Of a DNA stretch of 64,000 nt, positions 35,334 through 43,497 are shown one piece after another (the stretch's first letter is position 1; every line of letters starts with the position of its first letter). This DNA comes from Caldilineaceae bacterium (GTDB lineage Bacteria > Chloroflexota > Anaerolineae > Caldilineales > Caldilineaceae). A model generated the notes under the pieces. It did no database searches and was not told the DNA's origin. It worked only from the letters and a program-made list of their open reading frames with translations. The position numbers and the translations under genes were made by a program. The DNA is taken from contig JAJDTL010000050.1 of the NCBI GenBank assembly GCA_022827195.1, positions 45,194-109,193 on the forward strand. Reading direction: 5' to 3'.

Positions 35334-36446
35334 TCAGCGATGAGTCCGATTCTGCTGCCGGTCGGCCTGCCGCTCCAGCGCCATTTCAACCAGGCGGCGC
35401 ACCAACTCCGTCAGGGAAACACCGCTTGCTTCCCAAAGTTTAGGATACATGCTGCTGTCTGTGAAACCGGGCATCGTGTTCACTTCGTTGAGAAACAGCC
35501 GGCCGTCGCCGCTCAACAGAAAGTCTACCCGCGCCAGTCCCGCTCCGTCCAACGCCTGGAACGCGCGCGCGGCGAGTTGGCGGACCTCGCCGGCCAGCGC
35601 AACTGGGATGTCGGCCGGGATCACCAGCCGGCTGCCCTTGTCCAGGTATTTGGCCTCGTAGTCGTAGAACTCATTGGCCGGTATCACTTCGCCGACCACG
35701 CTCGTGCGCGGCTCGTCGTTGCCGAGGACGCTTACCTCCAGTTCACGCGCACTGTCCACGCCGGCCTCGATCAGCACCTTGCGGTCGTAGCGGCAGGCCA
35801 GTGCGATGGCGCGCGCCATCCCTTCCCGGTCCCGGACTTTGCTGACGCCGACGCTGCTCCCCAGGTTGGCGGGCTTGACAAAGAGCGGATAGGCCAGCGC
35901 TGACTCGAGCTCGTCCAGTACCTTCTCCCTGTCTTTCGCCCACGTGCGGCGCAGCAGGGGACGATAGGCGACCTGGGGGATGCCGGCCGCGGCAAACAAC
36001 GCCTTCGCCGAAATCTTGTCCATCGCCACCGCGCTTGCGAGCACGCCGCAGCCAACATAGGGCAGCTCGGCCAGCTCCAGCAGCCCCTGCACGGTCCCGT
36101 CTTCGCCAAAAGGGCCGTGCAGCACGGGGAAGATCAGATCCACGGCCGGCATGGGGTTGTTCTGCTCCAGCAGCTGGAACTGGGCTGAACGCGCGGTGGC
36201 AAGCGCAAAATGGGCCTCTTCGCCGCTCCCTTTGCCGTTCTGCCGCTTCGTCAGCTGCGCCAGGGGATCGCCGCCGGTGAGCCATTCGCCCGTCTTTGTG
36301 ATGCCGAGGCGCACCGTCTCGTAACCGGCCTGATCCAGCGCGCGGATGACGGTCTGCGCGCTCAGCAATGATATCTCGTGCTCTCCGCTCTTGCCCCCGA
36401 AAAGGACGCCGACCCGCACAGGTTTGAAAGTCATAAGGGCTACCAT
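35334..36446 (-). CDS. ddl: D-alanine--D-alanine ligase
   Basis: A 370-residue ATP-grasp ligase making D-Ala-D-Ala for peptidoglycan. Motifs are GVLFGGKSGEHEISLLSA at the N-terminus, LHGPFGEDGTVQGLLEL, PYVGCGVLASAVAMDK, FVKPANLGSSVGVSKV, and the C-terminal metal site LFLNEVNTMPGFT. ATG 36446 overlaps the murB stop by seven bases; ATG 36434 is an alternative start. The overlap suggests translational coupling with murB. Confidence 0.96.
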   Translation of the reverse strand: MVALMTFKPVRVGVLFGGKSGEHEISLLSAQTVIRALDQAGYETVRLGITKTGEWLTGGDPLAQLTKRQNGKGSGEEAHFALATARSAQFQLLEQNNPMPAVDLIFPVLHGPFGEDGTVQGLLELAELPYVGCGVLASAVAMDKISAKALFAAAGIPQVAYRPLLRRTWAKDREKVLDELESALAYPLFVKPANLGSSVGVSKVRDREGMARAIALACRYDRKVLIEAGVDSARELEVSVLGNDEPRTSVVGEVIPANEFYDYEAKYLDKGSRLVIPADIPVALAGEVRQLAARAFQALDGAGLARVDFLLSGDGRLFLNEVNTMPGFTDSSMYPKLWEASGVSLTELVRRLVEMALERQADRQQNRTHR

Positions 36447-37450
36447 TCTCCGATCTTCTGAATCTCCGGCTCCAGTTGCACGCCGCTGTGGCCGGCAACC
36501 ACGGCCTGAATATGCTCGATCATCGCCACAACTTCCGCTGCCGTCGCCGCGCCAACACCGCCTGGATTGATCAGAAAGTTGGCGTGCGTGCGGCTGACCT
36601 CGACGCCGCCTAAACGAAAGCCCTTCAATCCGGCCTCCTCGACCAGCCGGCCGGCGAAGTCGCCTTCCGGGTTGACAAATGTGCTGCCCAGCGACGGCTC
36701 CACCGGCTGGGTCTCGCGCCGGTGGCTCAGAAAGGCCCGGGCGGCGCGGCGGATCGTCTCCGGCTCGCCCTCCTGCAGCCGGAAGTTGGCGCTCAACAGC
36801 ACGGGGCCGAAGCCGGCGTCAACTACGCGCCCCTGTTTCAGGCTGCTGCGGCGGTAGGCGTAGGCGAGCTCCTCCACGCCACAGACCTGGATGTCGCCGC
36901 GCTCGTCCAGCAGCAGAACATCCCAAAGGCAGTCCTTCACTTCACCGCCGTGCGCGCCGGCGTTGTTGACGACCGCGCCGCCGACCGAGCCGGGCACGCT
37001 CACCGCCCACTCCAGGCCGGTCAGCCCGGCGTTGATCGCGGTACGGGCCGCGCCGGCCATCAGCGCACCGCTCTCGGCGAAAAGGAAGGGCCGCGGGTCT
37101 GCCGGGTAGTCGCAGCAGGGCGCATCCTGCACCTTCACCGCTTTGCAGCGGTTCTGGATCACCAGCCCGCGCACACCCCGATCGCTGACCAGCACATTGC
37201 TGCCGCCGCCCAGAATCAGATAGGGCAGGTCGTGCGCCCGCGCCCAGCGCACCAGCTTCAACAGTTTGTGCGTGTCGGTGACGGCAGCGAAATAGTCCGC
37301 CGCGCCGCCCACCTTTATTGTCGTCAGGTTCGCCAGCGGGTGCTCCTGACGGATCTCGACGCCGAGCGCCTCGACCTGTTTGCGCGCGGAGGCAGCGATA
37401 TCTCGTTTTGCGCCGGCTGCTGCCGTTACTGCTGCCGTTACAGTTGCCAT
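36440..37450 (-). CDS. murB: UDP-N-acetylmuramate dehydrogenase
   Basis: A 336-residue FAD enzyme reducing enolpyruvyl-UDP-GlcNAc to UDP-MurNAc. FAD-binding and active-site motifs are NLTTIKVGG, LILGGGSNVLVSD, AVSVPGSVGGAVVNNAG, YAYRRSSLK and the catalytic-Ser region PSLGSTFVNPEGDFAG. The C-terminus has VEVSRTHANFLIN. The Ala-rich first 20 residues may be non-essential. It follows the P-loop kinase gene by 53 bp. Confidence 0.96.
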   Translation of the reverse strand: MATVTAAVTAAAGAKRDIAASARKQVEALGVEIRQEHPLANLTTIKVGGAADYFAAVTDTHKLLKLVRWARAHDLPYLILGGGSNVLVSDRGVRGLVIQNRCKAVKVQDAPCCDYPADPRPFLFAESGALMAGAARTAINAGLTGLEWAVSVPGSVGGAVVNNAGAHGGEVKDCLWDVLLLDERGDIQVCGVEELAYAYRRSSLKQGRVVDAGFGPVLLSANFRLQEGEPETIRRAARAFLSHRRETQPVEPSLGSTFVNPEGDFAGRLVEEAGLKGFRLGGVEVSRTHANFLINPGGVGAATAAEVVAMIEHIQAVVAGHSGVQLEPEIQKIGEW

Positions 37451-37503
37451 GATGTCGATGTCATGATGCCGATTCCATGATGCTGAGTACTGCCGGTCCC
37501 CTA

Positions 37504-38073
37504 TCAGCTTTGGCTGATGCTGCGAAGTTGCCTCACCAGCCCGTCAAAATCCAGCGCAGCAAAGTCGCTCGTGTCGACCCGAAACACAGGTCCCTCCAGG
37601 TCCAGGGGGCGGTTGCGCCGCGCCAGCGCAACGGGATTGAAATCGCCCATCCGCAACCGGTCCACATGGCCCGGATGCCGCTCGCCGCTGTCGGCCCGCT
37701 CGGCGTAGCGGCGGCGCAGCAGCCCGGCCGGGGTGGAAAGGAGCACCTGCGCCGGACGAAACGGATGGCGCGCCTGCAGTGCCTGGAAGCGAGGATTGGC
37801 CCAGTCCGGATCGAAGGGCGTCTCCACCAGCAGCGAACAGCGCGCGGCCAGCAGGCGTTCGACCAGCAGATAGACCAGCTCGTAGGTCGCCCGGCCAAGC
37901 TGCTCCGACCAGGCAACGGTCGACCACCCCAGCGTCGCGAAAAGCGACTCCTTCAGGTCGTCGCGCGCGATCAGGGGCAGACCCAGGGCCGGGGCCAGTT
38001 TGCGCGCCAGCGTCGTCTTGCCCGTGCCCGGCGCCCCGCACACGATCAATAGCAGCGGCGGCCTTTCAGCCAT
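37504..38073 (-). CDS. P-loop AAA/zeta-type kinase-like ATP-binding protein
   Basis: A 189-residue small kinase-like protein with a clear Walker A (CGAPGTGKTTLARKLA), a lid-region Arg cluster (LLRRRYAERADSGERHPGH) and an acidic Walker B-like strand (LLVETPFD). This is the style of gluconate-kinase and zeta-toxin-like P-loop enzymes that phosphorylate small molecules; the substrate is unknown. ATG 38073 is used because it overlaps the murC stop by eight bases and begins just before the P-loop strand. The position between murC and murB is not the standard dcw content. Confidence 0.75.
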   Translation of the reverse strand: MAERPPLLLIVCGAPGTGKTTLARKLAPALGLPLIARDDLKESLFATLGWSTVAWSEQLGRATYELVYLLVERLLAARCSLLVETPFDPDWANPRFQALQARHPFRPAQVLLSTPAGLLRRRYAERADSGERHPGHVDRLRMGDFNPVALARRNRPLDLEGPVFRVDTSDFAALDFDGLVRQLRSISQS

Positions 38074-39535
38074 CGGCCGCAAGCCTCTCCAGCAGCAGCT
38101 CACCGATGCGGTGACTTGTGCCTGCGCCGAGCGTCAGAACGACATCGCCGGCGACCACTTCGGCATGGAGAAGCGCGCTCGTATTCTCCACGTCACCGCT
38201 GTGGCGGATCGAAGGATGGACGCTGGCCGCCGTGACCTCTGCGGCCGACGCGGCCCTGTCGCCGCTCTCCCTGGCGGCGTAGACGTCGGTAACCAGCGCC
38301 GCGTCGGCGTCATCGAAGCTGCGCGCAAAGCTGTGCAGCAACGCGTGCGTGCGGCTGAACGTATGCGGCTGAAAAACAGCCCAGATGCGTCGATCACCAA
38401 AGCGCGCCCGGGCCGCGGCCAGCGTCGCCGCTACCTCGGTTGGGTGATGGGCGTAGTCGTCGATCACCGTCACGCCTTTCCGCGTTCCCTTCAGTTCAAA
38501 GCGGCGCCCAATGCCCGCATACTCTTGCAGACTCGCAAGGACCTGCGCCGCCGGCACACCGCAACGCCGGGCAACCGTCAGCGCGGCCAGCGCATTGCGC
38601 AGGTTGTGGACGCCCGGCGCCTGCAGCTCCAGCCGGCCTATCGAGCTGCCCTCCTGCTCCACTGTGGCGGCGAAGCCTCCCTGCGCCCCGGCCGCCGCGC
38701 CGACTGCGCGCACATCGCATCCGTCGTTCAGCCCATAGGTCAGCCAGGCCGGGCCGACGCCGGCCGCGCACTCCTGGCGCAACGCTTCGGCGCCAGCATC
38801 GTCGCCGCAGGAGATCACGCAGCCCCCGCCGCGCACCTGCGCCACAAACTGACGGAAGGCCTCCGAAAAGCTGGCCGGCGACAGATAGCAGTCCGGGTGG
38901 TCCCATTCGACATTGGTAACCACTGCAACCGCCGGCGTCAGTCCGTGAAACATGCGATCGTACTCATCCGCCTCGATCACAAACACCCGACTCGTGCCCG
39001 CGTGGGCGTTGCCGTAGCCGGGCAGGTCGGCGCCGATGATATAACCGGCGTCGCAGCCGCTCGCATGCAGGGTCTGCACGATCATCGCCGTCGTCGTACT
39101 CTTGCCGTGCGTGCCGGAGACAGCGATTACCTCGCGTCCGGCCAGAAACGGCGGCAGAAAAGAGTCCCGTTTGACGATGGGGATTCCCAACCTCTGCGCG
39201 GCCTGCCGCTCCTGATTCGCCTCGTCCACCGCGCTGCTGATCAGCACCACGTCCGGCTGTTCCCGGGCCGGCAGACCCGCGAATTCGCCGGCCGCCTCCT
39301 GCCGCCCGAAGATCCTCGCCCCGGCCGCGGCCAGCCGCCGCGTCCGCTCGCTTTCCTGCCTGTCGCTGCCGCTGACGCCTATGCCCTGCTCCAGCAGGAC
39401 GTGCGCGATTGCAGAAAGCCCCGCGCCGCCAATCCCGATCAGATGCACCCGGGGCGGTGCAGCGCCGGCGCTTCCGCCTCGCAAATGCGCACTGGCCGCC
39501 TGTTGAAGCCGCTGCTGCCAGGTTTCACGCCGCAC
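38066..39535 (-). CDS. murC: UDP-N-acetylmuramate--L-alanine ligase
   Basis: A 489-residue Mur ligase adding L-Ala to UDP-MurNAc. Motifs are HLIGIGGAGLSAIAHVL (UDP binding), AVSGTHGKSTTTAM (ATP), EADEYDRMF, TNVEWDHPD, GIGRRFELKG, DDYAHHPTEVAATL and VFQPHTFSRT. Start GTG 39535 is chosen for its GGGAGG SD five to six bases upstream; the longer frame to 39613 adds 26 Arg/Ala-rich residues without homology. Confidence 0.95.
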   Translation of the reverse strand: MRRETWQQRLQQAASAHLRGGSAGAAPPRVHLIGIGGAGLSAIAHVLLEQGIGVSGSDRQESERTRRLAAAGARIFGRQEAAGEFAGLPAREQPDVVLISSAVDEANQERQAAQRLGIPIVKRDSFLPPFLAGREVIAVSGTHGKSTTTAMIVQTLHASGCDAGYIIGADLPGYGNAHAGTSRVFVIEADEYDRMFHGLTPAVAVVTNVEWDHPDCYLSPASFSEAFRQFVAQVRGGGCVISCGDDAGAEALRQECAAGVGPAWLTYGLNDGCDVRAVGAAAGAQGGFAATVEQEGSSIGRLELQAPGVHNLRNALAALTVARRCGVPAAQVLASLQEYAGIGRRFELKGTRKGVTVIDDYAHHPTEVAATLAAARARFGDRRIWAVFQPHTFSRTHALLHSFARSFDDADAALVTDVYAARESGDRAASAAEVTAASVHPSIRHSGDVENTSALLHAEVVAGDVVLTLGAGTSHRIGELLLERLAADG

Positions 39536-39622
39536 TGAAGCCTCCCTGTCGGCGGACGCGCGCCGGCAACACCCGCGAACGGGGGAACTCGCCAGGCACT
39601 CGCGCATCCGCACAGCCGCCCA

Positions 39623-40168
39623 TCATCCGCGCACCCGCATCAGCAGCAGGATCGCGATCGGGATGACCCAGGGCGACGGCGAAGGCATAATGTTCTGGGG
39701 CAGGTAGCGTATCAACTCGACGGCAATCGGCGATAAGTCGGTATCGATCCATCCTATCGAAGAGAGCGGGTAGCCGTAGATGTGCTGGTAATACCATAGG
39801 CTGCCGCTGATCAGGTAGCCGTTGATCGCGCCGACCAGGCAACTGAGAATCGTGCCCTGGGGCATCGGCCATTCCTGGCCGCTGAACGTGATGACCCGCC
39901 CTGCGTAGCCGGCAAAGATGGTTATCACAAAGATGACCAGATAGAAATTGCTCAGAAAGAAATTCTGGGCGGCCTGCTCATCCGCCGAGAACACCATCTG
40001 CCATACCCTGCTCAGGATCGGATTGAGCCGGTCTTCGACGTAGAGCAGCAGAAAGATCGCCACGATGATAATCATCGTCCTGCCCAGCTCGCGCGCGTAG
40101 CCCTGGGCAAGGCCAATCAGTGTGATGATGCCGGCGATTGAGCCGAAGTAGATTTCGATCAGACCCAT
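39623..40168 (-). CDS. CvpA-like membrane protein
   Basis: A 181-residue hydrophobic protein with about four transmembrane segments (near 7-27, 31-48, 77-95 and 105-123) and another hydrophobic end. The opening (IITLIGLAQGYARELGRTM) has the G-(R)-x-RE-x pattern of the CvpA/colicin V production family, but the match is short. Its neighbour at 40232 has the same layout, which suggests an old duplication. Location inside the dcw cluster between murG and murC hints at an envelope or division role. Confidence 0.55.
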   Translation of the reverse strand: MGLIEIYFGSIAGIITLIGLAQGYARELGRTMIIIVAIFLLLYVEDRLNPILSRVWQMVFSADEQAAQNFFLSNFYLVIFVITIFAGYAGRVITFSGQEWPMPQGTILSCLVGAINGYLISGSLWYYQHIYGYPLSSIGWIDTDLSPIAVELIRYLPQNIMPSPSPWVIPIAILLLMRVRG

Positions 40169-40231
40169 TGCGAATTCGCAGGTCCTGTTTTGTAGATAGC
40201 AAAGGGCAAAGCCGCGCTCCCCTGCCCCCGG

Positions 40232-40909
40232 TTACGCCTGGCCGCGGCGCAGTGTGCTGATCACCGCAACAAGCAGGACAGTCAGCCCAACCGCGGCCAG
40301 GACCGGCTGTTGCGGCCCCAATGCCTCCCAGATATTTCCGAAACTGGAATGCATCATCTCCGTTATGCCGCCAAAGGCCCCCTGCACGCCGGTGCCGGTC
40401 GCCGCGACCGACTCAACCCCGACTTCCGGGATGAAATCGAACAACCGCGGCGCGAAGGTCGGGATATAGAACAGGCCGTTGCCCATTCCTATCAGCGACG
40501 CCAGCAGCCCAGATGTGCTCTGGCTGTCGGGGATCGCCTTATTGGTCAGCATGTAGGTAAACAGCAGCACGCCCGCCCAGACCAGAAAGGAGACCGTCGG
40601 CTTGTCCGCTTCGGACAGCAAGTCCGACGGATCGAAAAGCGTAAAGACGGGTTCGCCATCGCCGCCCCCGCCGCCTGCGCGCAGCGCGGCCAGCAGCTTT
40701 GCGCTAATGACAATGATGCTCCCCAGCAGGCCCAACACCTGCCGCACGATATCCAAGGCCAGGCCCTGGTTCTGCTGCAGCAGGAAAAAACCCCCGACCG
40801 AGACGATCAGCACGGACAACTCGCGGAACAGACCGCGCCGAAAGCCGATCCAGCCGAAGAGAAGAACGTAAAACACAAATGCGACGGTTCCCGGAGTTGA
40901 TTCGCTCAT
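40232..40909 (-). CDS. CvpA-like membrane protein
   Basis: A 225-residue membrane protein with about four transmembrane segments. The N-terminus (VFYVLLFGWIGFRRGLFRELSVLI) matches the CvpA-family style, where a helix is followed by G-x-RRG-x-x-REL. A Gly/Asp-rich loop (GGGGGDGEP) lies near residue 75. ATG 40909 is supported by a GGAAGTG SD; the longer frame to 41056 adds 49 residues that overlap murG and have no family character. It begins 37 bp after murG. Confidence 0.6.
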   Translation of the reverse strand: MSESTPGTVAFVFYVLLFGWIGFRRGLFRELSVLIVSVGGFFLLQQNQGLALDIVRQVLGLLGSIIVISAKLLAALRAGGGGGDGEPVFTLFDPSDLLSEADKPTVSFLVWAGVLLFTYMLTNKAIPDSQSTSGLLASLIGMGNGLFYIPTFAPRLFDFIPEVGVESVAATGTGVQGAFGGITEMMHSSFGNIWEALGPQQPVLAAVGLTVLLVAVISTLRRGQA

Positions 40910-40946
40910 TTTTGCACTTCCATGTCCTAATGGTGACCCGGCGCAA

Positions 40947-42155
40947 CTACCCGCCGCGAGCTGCGAGCCACTGCAGCTCGCGCACAATATTGTCTGCCGC
41001 CTGCGGGCGGGCCAGCGCGCCGACCGCCGCACCCATCGCCAGTCGGCGCCGCTCATCCGCCAGCAGCCCCGCTACGGTTGGCTCCAGGCCCTCGGCCAAC
41101 TCCCGGTCCTCGACGATGATCGCGCCGCCTGACTGCGCCAGCTTTTGCGCGTTGGGCATCTGGTGGGAGCCGGCAATCGGCAGCGGCACCAGCACCGATG
41201 GCAGCCGCGCAAGCGGAAACTCGGCCAGCACACTCGCGCCGGCGCGGGCGACCACCAGGTCTGCGCCGGCCAGCGCCCACGGCATCTCCTCGTGCAGATA
41301 GGCCACCGGGTGATAGCGGCTTACCAGCCCGTTTGCCGAAAGGTCGGGGCCTTCCAGTTTCAGCAGGGGCCAGTCGCGCGTGCCGATGACGTGCAGGATC
41401 TGGCAGAAGGGCAACAGCGCCGGCGCCGCCTTCCAGATTGCCCGGTTGATGCTGCGCGCGCCCTGGCTGCCCCCGAACACAAGCAGCAGCGGCGCGTCAG
41501 GTCTTTCGATCTCCAGCTTGCGCGCCAATATCTCCCGCGCCGCATCCCTATCCCTGACCGCTGACATGACCTCGGCGCGCACAGGGTAGCCGGTGTCGAC
41601 CGCCTTCCTCCCAAAGAAGCCGGCCACCTCGGGGAAGCTGACCGCCACCCGCTGCGCCAGCCGGCTGAGCCAGCGCACTGCCAGCCCGGGCGTCATGTCC
41701 GGCAGATAGATAAGTAGCGGCACACCCCGCATTTGACAGGCCATCGAGACCGGCGCACACACATAGCCGCCGGTGGCAAGACATACCTGCGGGTCAAACT
41801 CCTCCAGAATCTGTAAAGACTGGAGAATGCCTTTCAGGTTCCGGGCCAGACTGCGTATTGCCGTCACAGGATTGCGTCCTCGCAACGCGCCGCTTTCGAT
41901 GCTCCGGAAGGGGATCCCGGCATTGCATACAAGGGAACTCTCGACACCAGTCCGGCTTCCCAGCCACAGCAGTTGGGGAGAGGGGAGACTGGAGCGAGGA
42001 GGGAGCAACTCCCTCTTCTCTCTATCCCCTACTCTCTTGTCGCTGTTAGCGGGAGCCAGTGCGTCGGTCAGAGCGTTTGTTCGTAGTTGTTCGACGACGG
42101 CGAGAGCCGGGTATACGTGCCCCCCGGTTCCACCAGCCGAGATAAGAAGGCGCAT
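40947..42155 (-). CDS. murG: UDP-GlcNAc--lipid I N-acetylglucosaminyltransferase
   Basis: A 402-residue GT28 glycosyltransferase that converts lipid I to lipid II at the inner membrane face. Motifs are LLISAGGTGGHVYPALAV, SIESGALRGRNP, ATGGYVCAPV, FGGSQGARSIN, ADLVVARAGASVLAE and the UDP-site region PLPIAGSHQMPNA. ATG 42155 starts the fold directly; the longer frame to 42308 is Pro/Arg-rich. Two oddities stand out. The first 36 codons overlap the 3' end of ftsW, and an extra stretch of about 25 residues (about 28-55) interrupts the usual spacing between the first helix and the LLWLGSRTGVE strand. Confidence 0.94.
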   Translation of the reverse strand: MRLLISAGGTGGHVYPALAVVEQLRTNALTDALAPANSDKRVGDREKRELLPPRSSLPSPQLLWLGSRTGVESSLVCNAGIPFRSIESGALRGRNPVTAIRSLARNLKGILQSLQILEEFDPQVCLATGGYVCAPVSMACQMRGVPLLIYLPDMTPGLAVRWLSRLAQRVAVSFPEVAGFFGRKAVDTGYPVRAEVMSAVRDRDAAREILARKLEIERPDAPLLLVFGGSQGARSINRAIWKAAPALLPFCQILHVIGTRDWPLLKLEGPDLSANGLVSRYHPVAYLHEEMPWALAGADLVVARAGASVLAEFPLARLPSVLVPLPIAGSHQMPNAQKLAQSGGAIIVEDRELAEGLEPTVAGLLADERRRLAMGAAVGALARPQAADNIVRELQWLAARGG

Positions 42156-43446
42156 GGGCTGTCTGCCCTGAAGGCCCGGAAGACGACCCGGGTTCGCTCG
42201 ATCCCGAAGCGTCGGATGCGGCCCAGATCCCGCCTGGGCGGGCCTGCGGCTCGCTCGCCGCAGAATGGGAATCGGAACGGGTGCCGGACTGGGCGCGGCG
42301 GGACGCACTGGGCGCAGGTTGACCGCGATAGCGGCTGATATTCAACAGGATGCCGGCAGCGCCCATCGACGTTACCAGCGAACTTCCGCCAAAGCTGACG
42401 AACGGCAGCGTTACGCCGGTCGGGGGCGAGACGGCCACCGCAACCGCAATGTGAATGATGGCCTGCAGGATGATAAGCGCGGTGATGCCTACAGCCAGCA
42501 GGGAACCGAATGTGTCCGGTGATTCACTGGCGATGCGCAGACCTCGATATGCCAATAGCGTGAAGAGCAGAATCACGAGCAGCGTACCCAGCAACCCCAT
42601 CTCCTCGCCGATGATGGCAAAGATGGTATCCGACCAGCTCAGGGGCAGGCTGCCGGGTAACTTCTCCGTGCTGTTGCCCAGGCCGACGCCGAGCGGACCG
42701 CCCCGGACAAGCGCGGTGCTCGCTTCACGGATCTGCCATTCGGGGCTGTTCAGAGGAGACTGGATCGACTCCAGGAGAGCGCTGACGCGACGGCTGGCAT
42801 AGCTGTTGCGCGTGATCACCAACCAGAAGGTTACGACGGCTACGAAGCCGCCCAGCAGCAGCTGCTTCAGTTCGGCCCCGGCCAGAAAGAAGATGATCAA
42901 GGCGGTGGCGACGATCAGTATCGTCGTGCTGATATCCGGCTGCGCCACGATCAACCCGGTGACAATCCCCATCAGGATGCCGAAGGGAATGAGTCCGTAG
43001 TTGATATTCTTGATGCGGCTGCCCTTGCTCGCGAGCCAGGTGCTGATGTAGATGAGGACGATCACTTTCACCGGCTCGCTGGGCTGAAAGCGACCATCGA
43101 AAAATGTGCGCCTCGCGCCAAAACGCGTATCCCCAATAAAGATGACTGCCATCAGGGCCAGCAGCCCCAGCGCCATCAGCGGGACGCTCCACCGTTCCCA
43201 GAAACGGTAGGGCACGATCGCCGCGCCGACCAGCACCGCCAGGCCGACCCCCAACCAGCGCAGCTGCAGCAGCACGTAATAGAAAGGTGAATCCCGGTTT
43301 TCCAGCGCCCAGGGGTAACTGGCGCTGAAGACCATCACGAATCCGAACAAAAGCAGGCAGGTCAGGACCGTGGCCAGAGACCAGTCAATGCCGCTGCCGT
43401 TCCTGTCTATCGATTTCGCCTGCGCTGGGCTGATCTGTAAAGCCAT
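42046..43446 (-). CDS. ftsW: Peptidoglycan glycosyltransferase FtsW
   Basis: A 466-residue SEDS-family polymerase with about ten transmembrane helices. Motifs include MVFSASYPWAL, RFQPSEPVKVIVLIY, AQPDISTTILIV, the periplasmic loop with GVGLGNSTEKLPGSLPLSWSD (split by short changes), FAIIGEEMGLLG and LPFVSFGGSSL near the end. The catalytic-type Asp lies in QPDIST. After residue about 380 comes an 85-residue Ser/Arg-rich cytoplasmic tail, longer than usual, which runs 110 bp into murG. The start ATG 43446 lies 51 bp after murD. Confidence 0.94.
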   Translation of the reverse strand: MALQISPAQAKSIDRNGSGIDWSLATVLTCLLLFGFVMVFSASYPWALENRDSPFYYVLLQLRWLGVGLAVLVGAAIVPYRFWERWSVPLMALGLLALMAVIFIGDTRFGARRTFFDGRFQPSEPVKVIVLIYISTWLASKGSRIKNINYGLIPFGILMGIVTGLIVAQPDISTTILIVATALIIFFLAGAELKQLLLGGFVAVVTFWLVITRNSYASRRVSALLESIQSPLNSPEWQIREASTALVRGGPLGVGLGNSTEKLPGSLPLSWSDTIFAIIGEEMGLLGTLLVILLFTLLAYRGLRIASESPDTFGSLLAVGITALIILQAIIHIAVAVAVSPPTGVTLPFVSFGGSSLVTSMGAAGILLNISRYRGQPAPSASRRAQSGTRSDSHSAASEPQARPGGIWAASDASGSSEPGSSSGPSGQTAHAPSYLGWWNRGARIPGSRRRRTTTNKRSDRRTGSR

Positions 43447-43497
43447 TCTCGGTACGTCGGTCTTTCGTTGCCGGCCATCCAGAGCCGGCAGCCGTAA

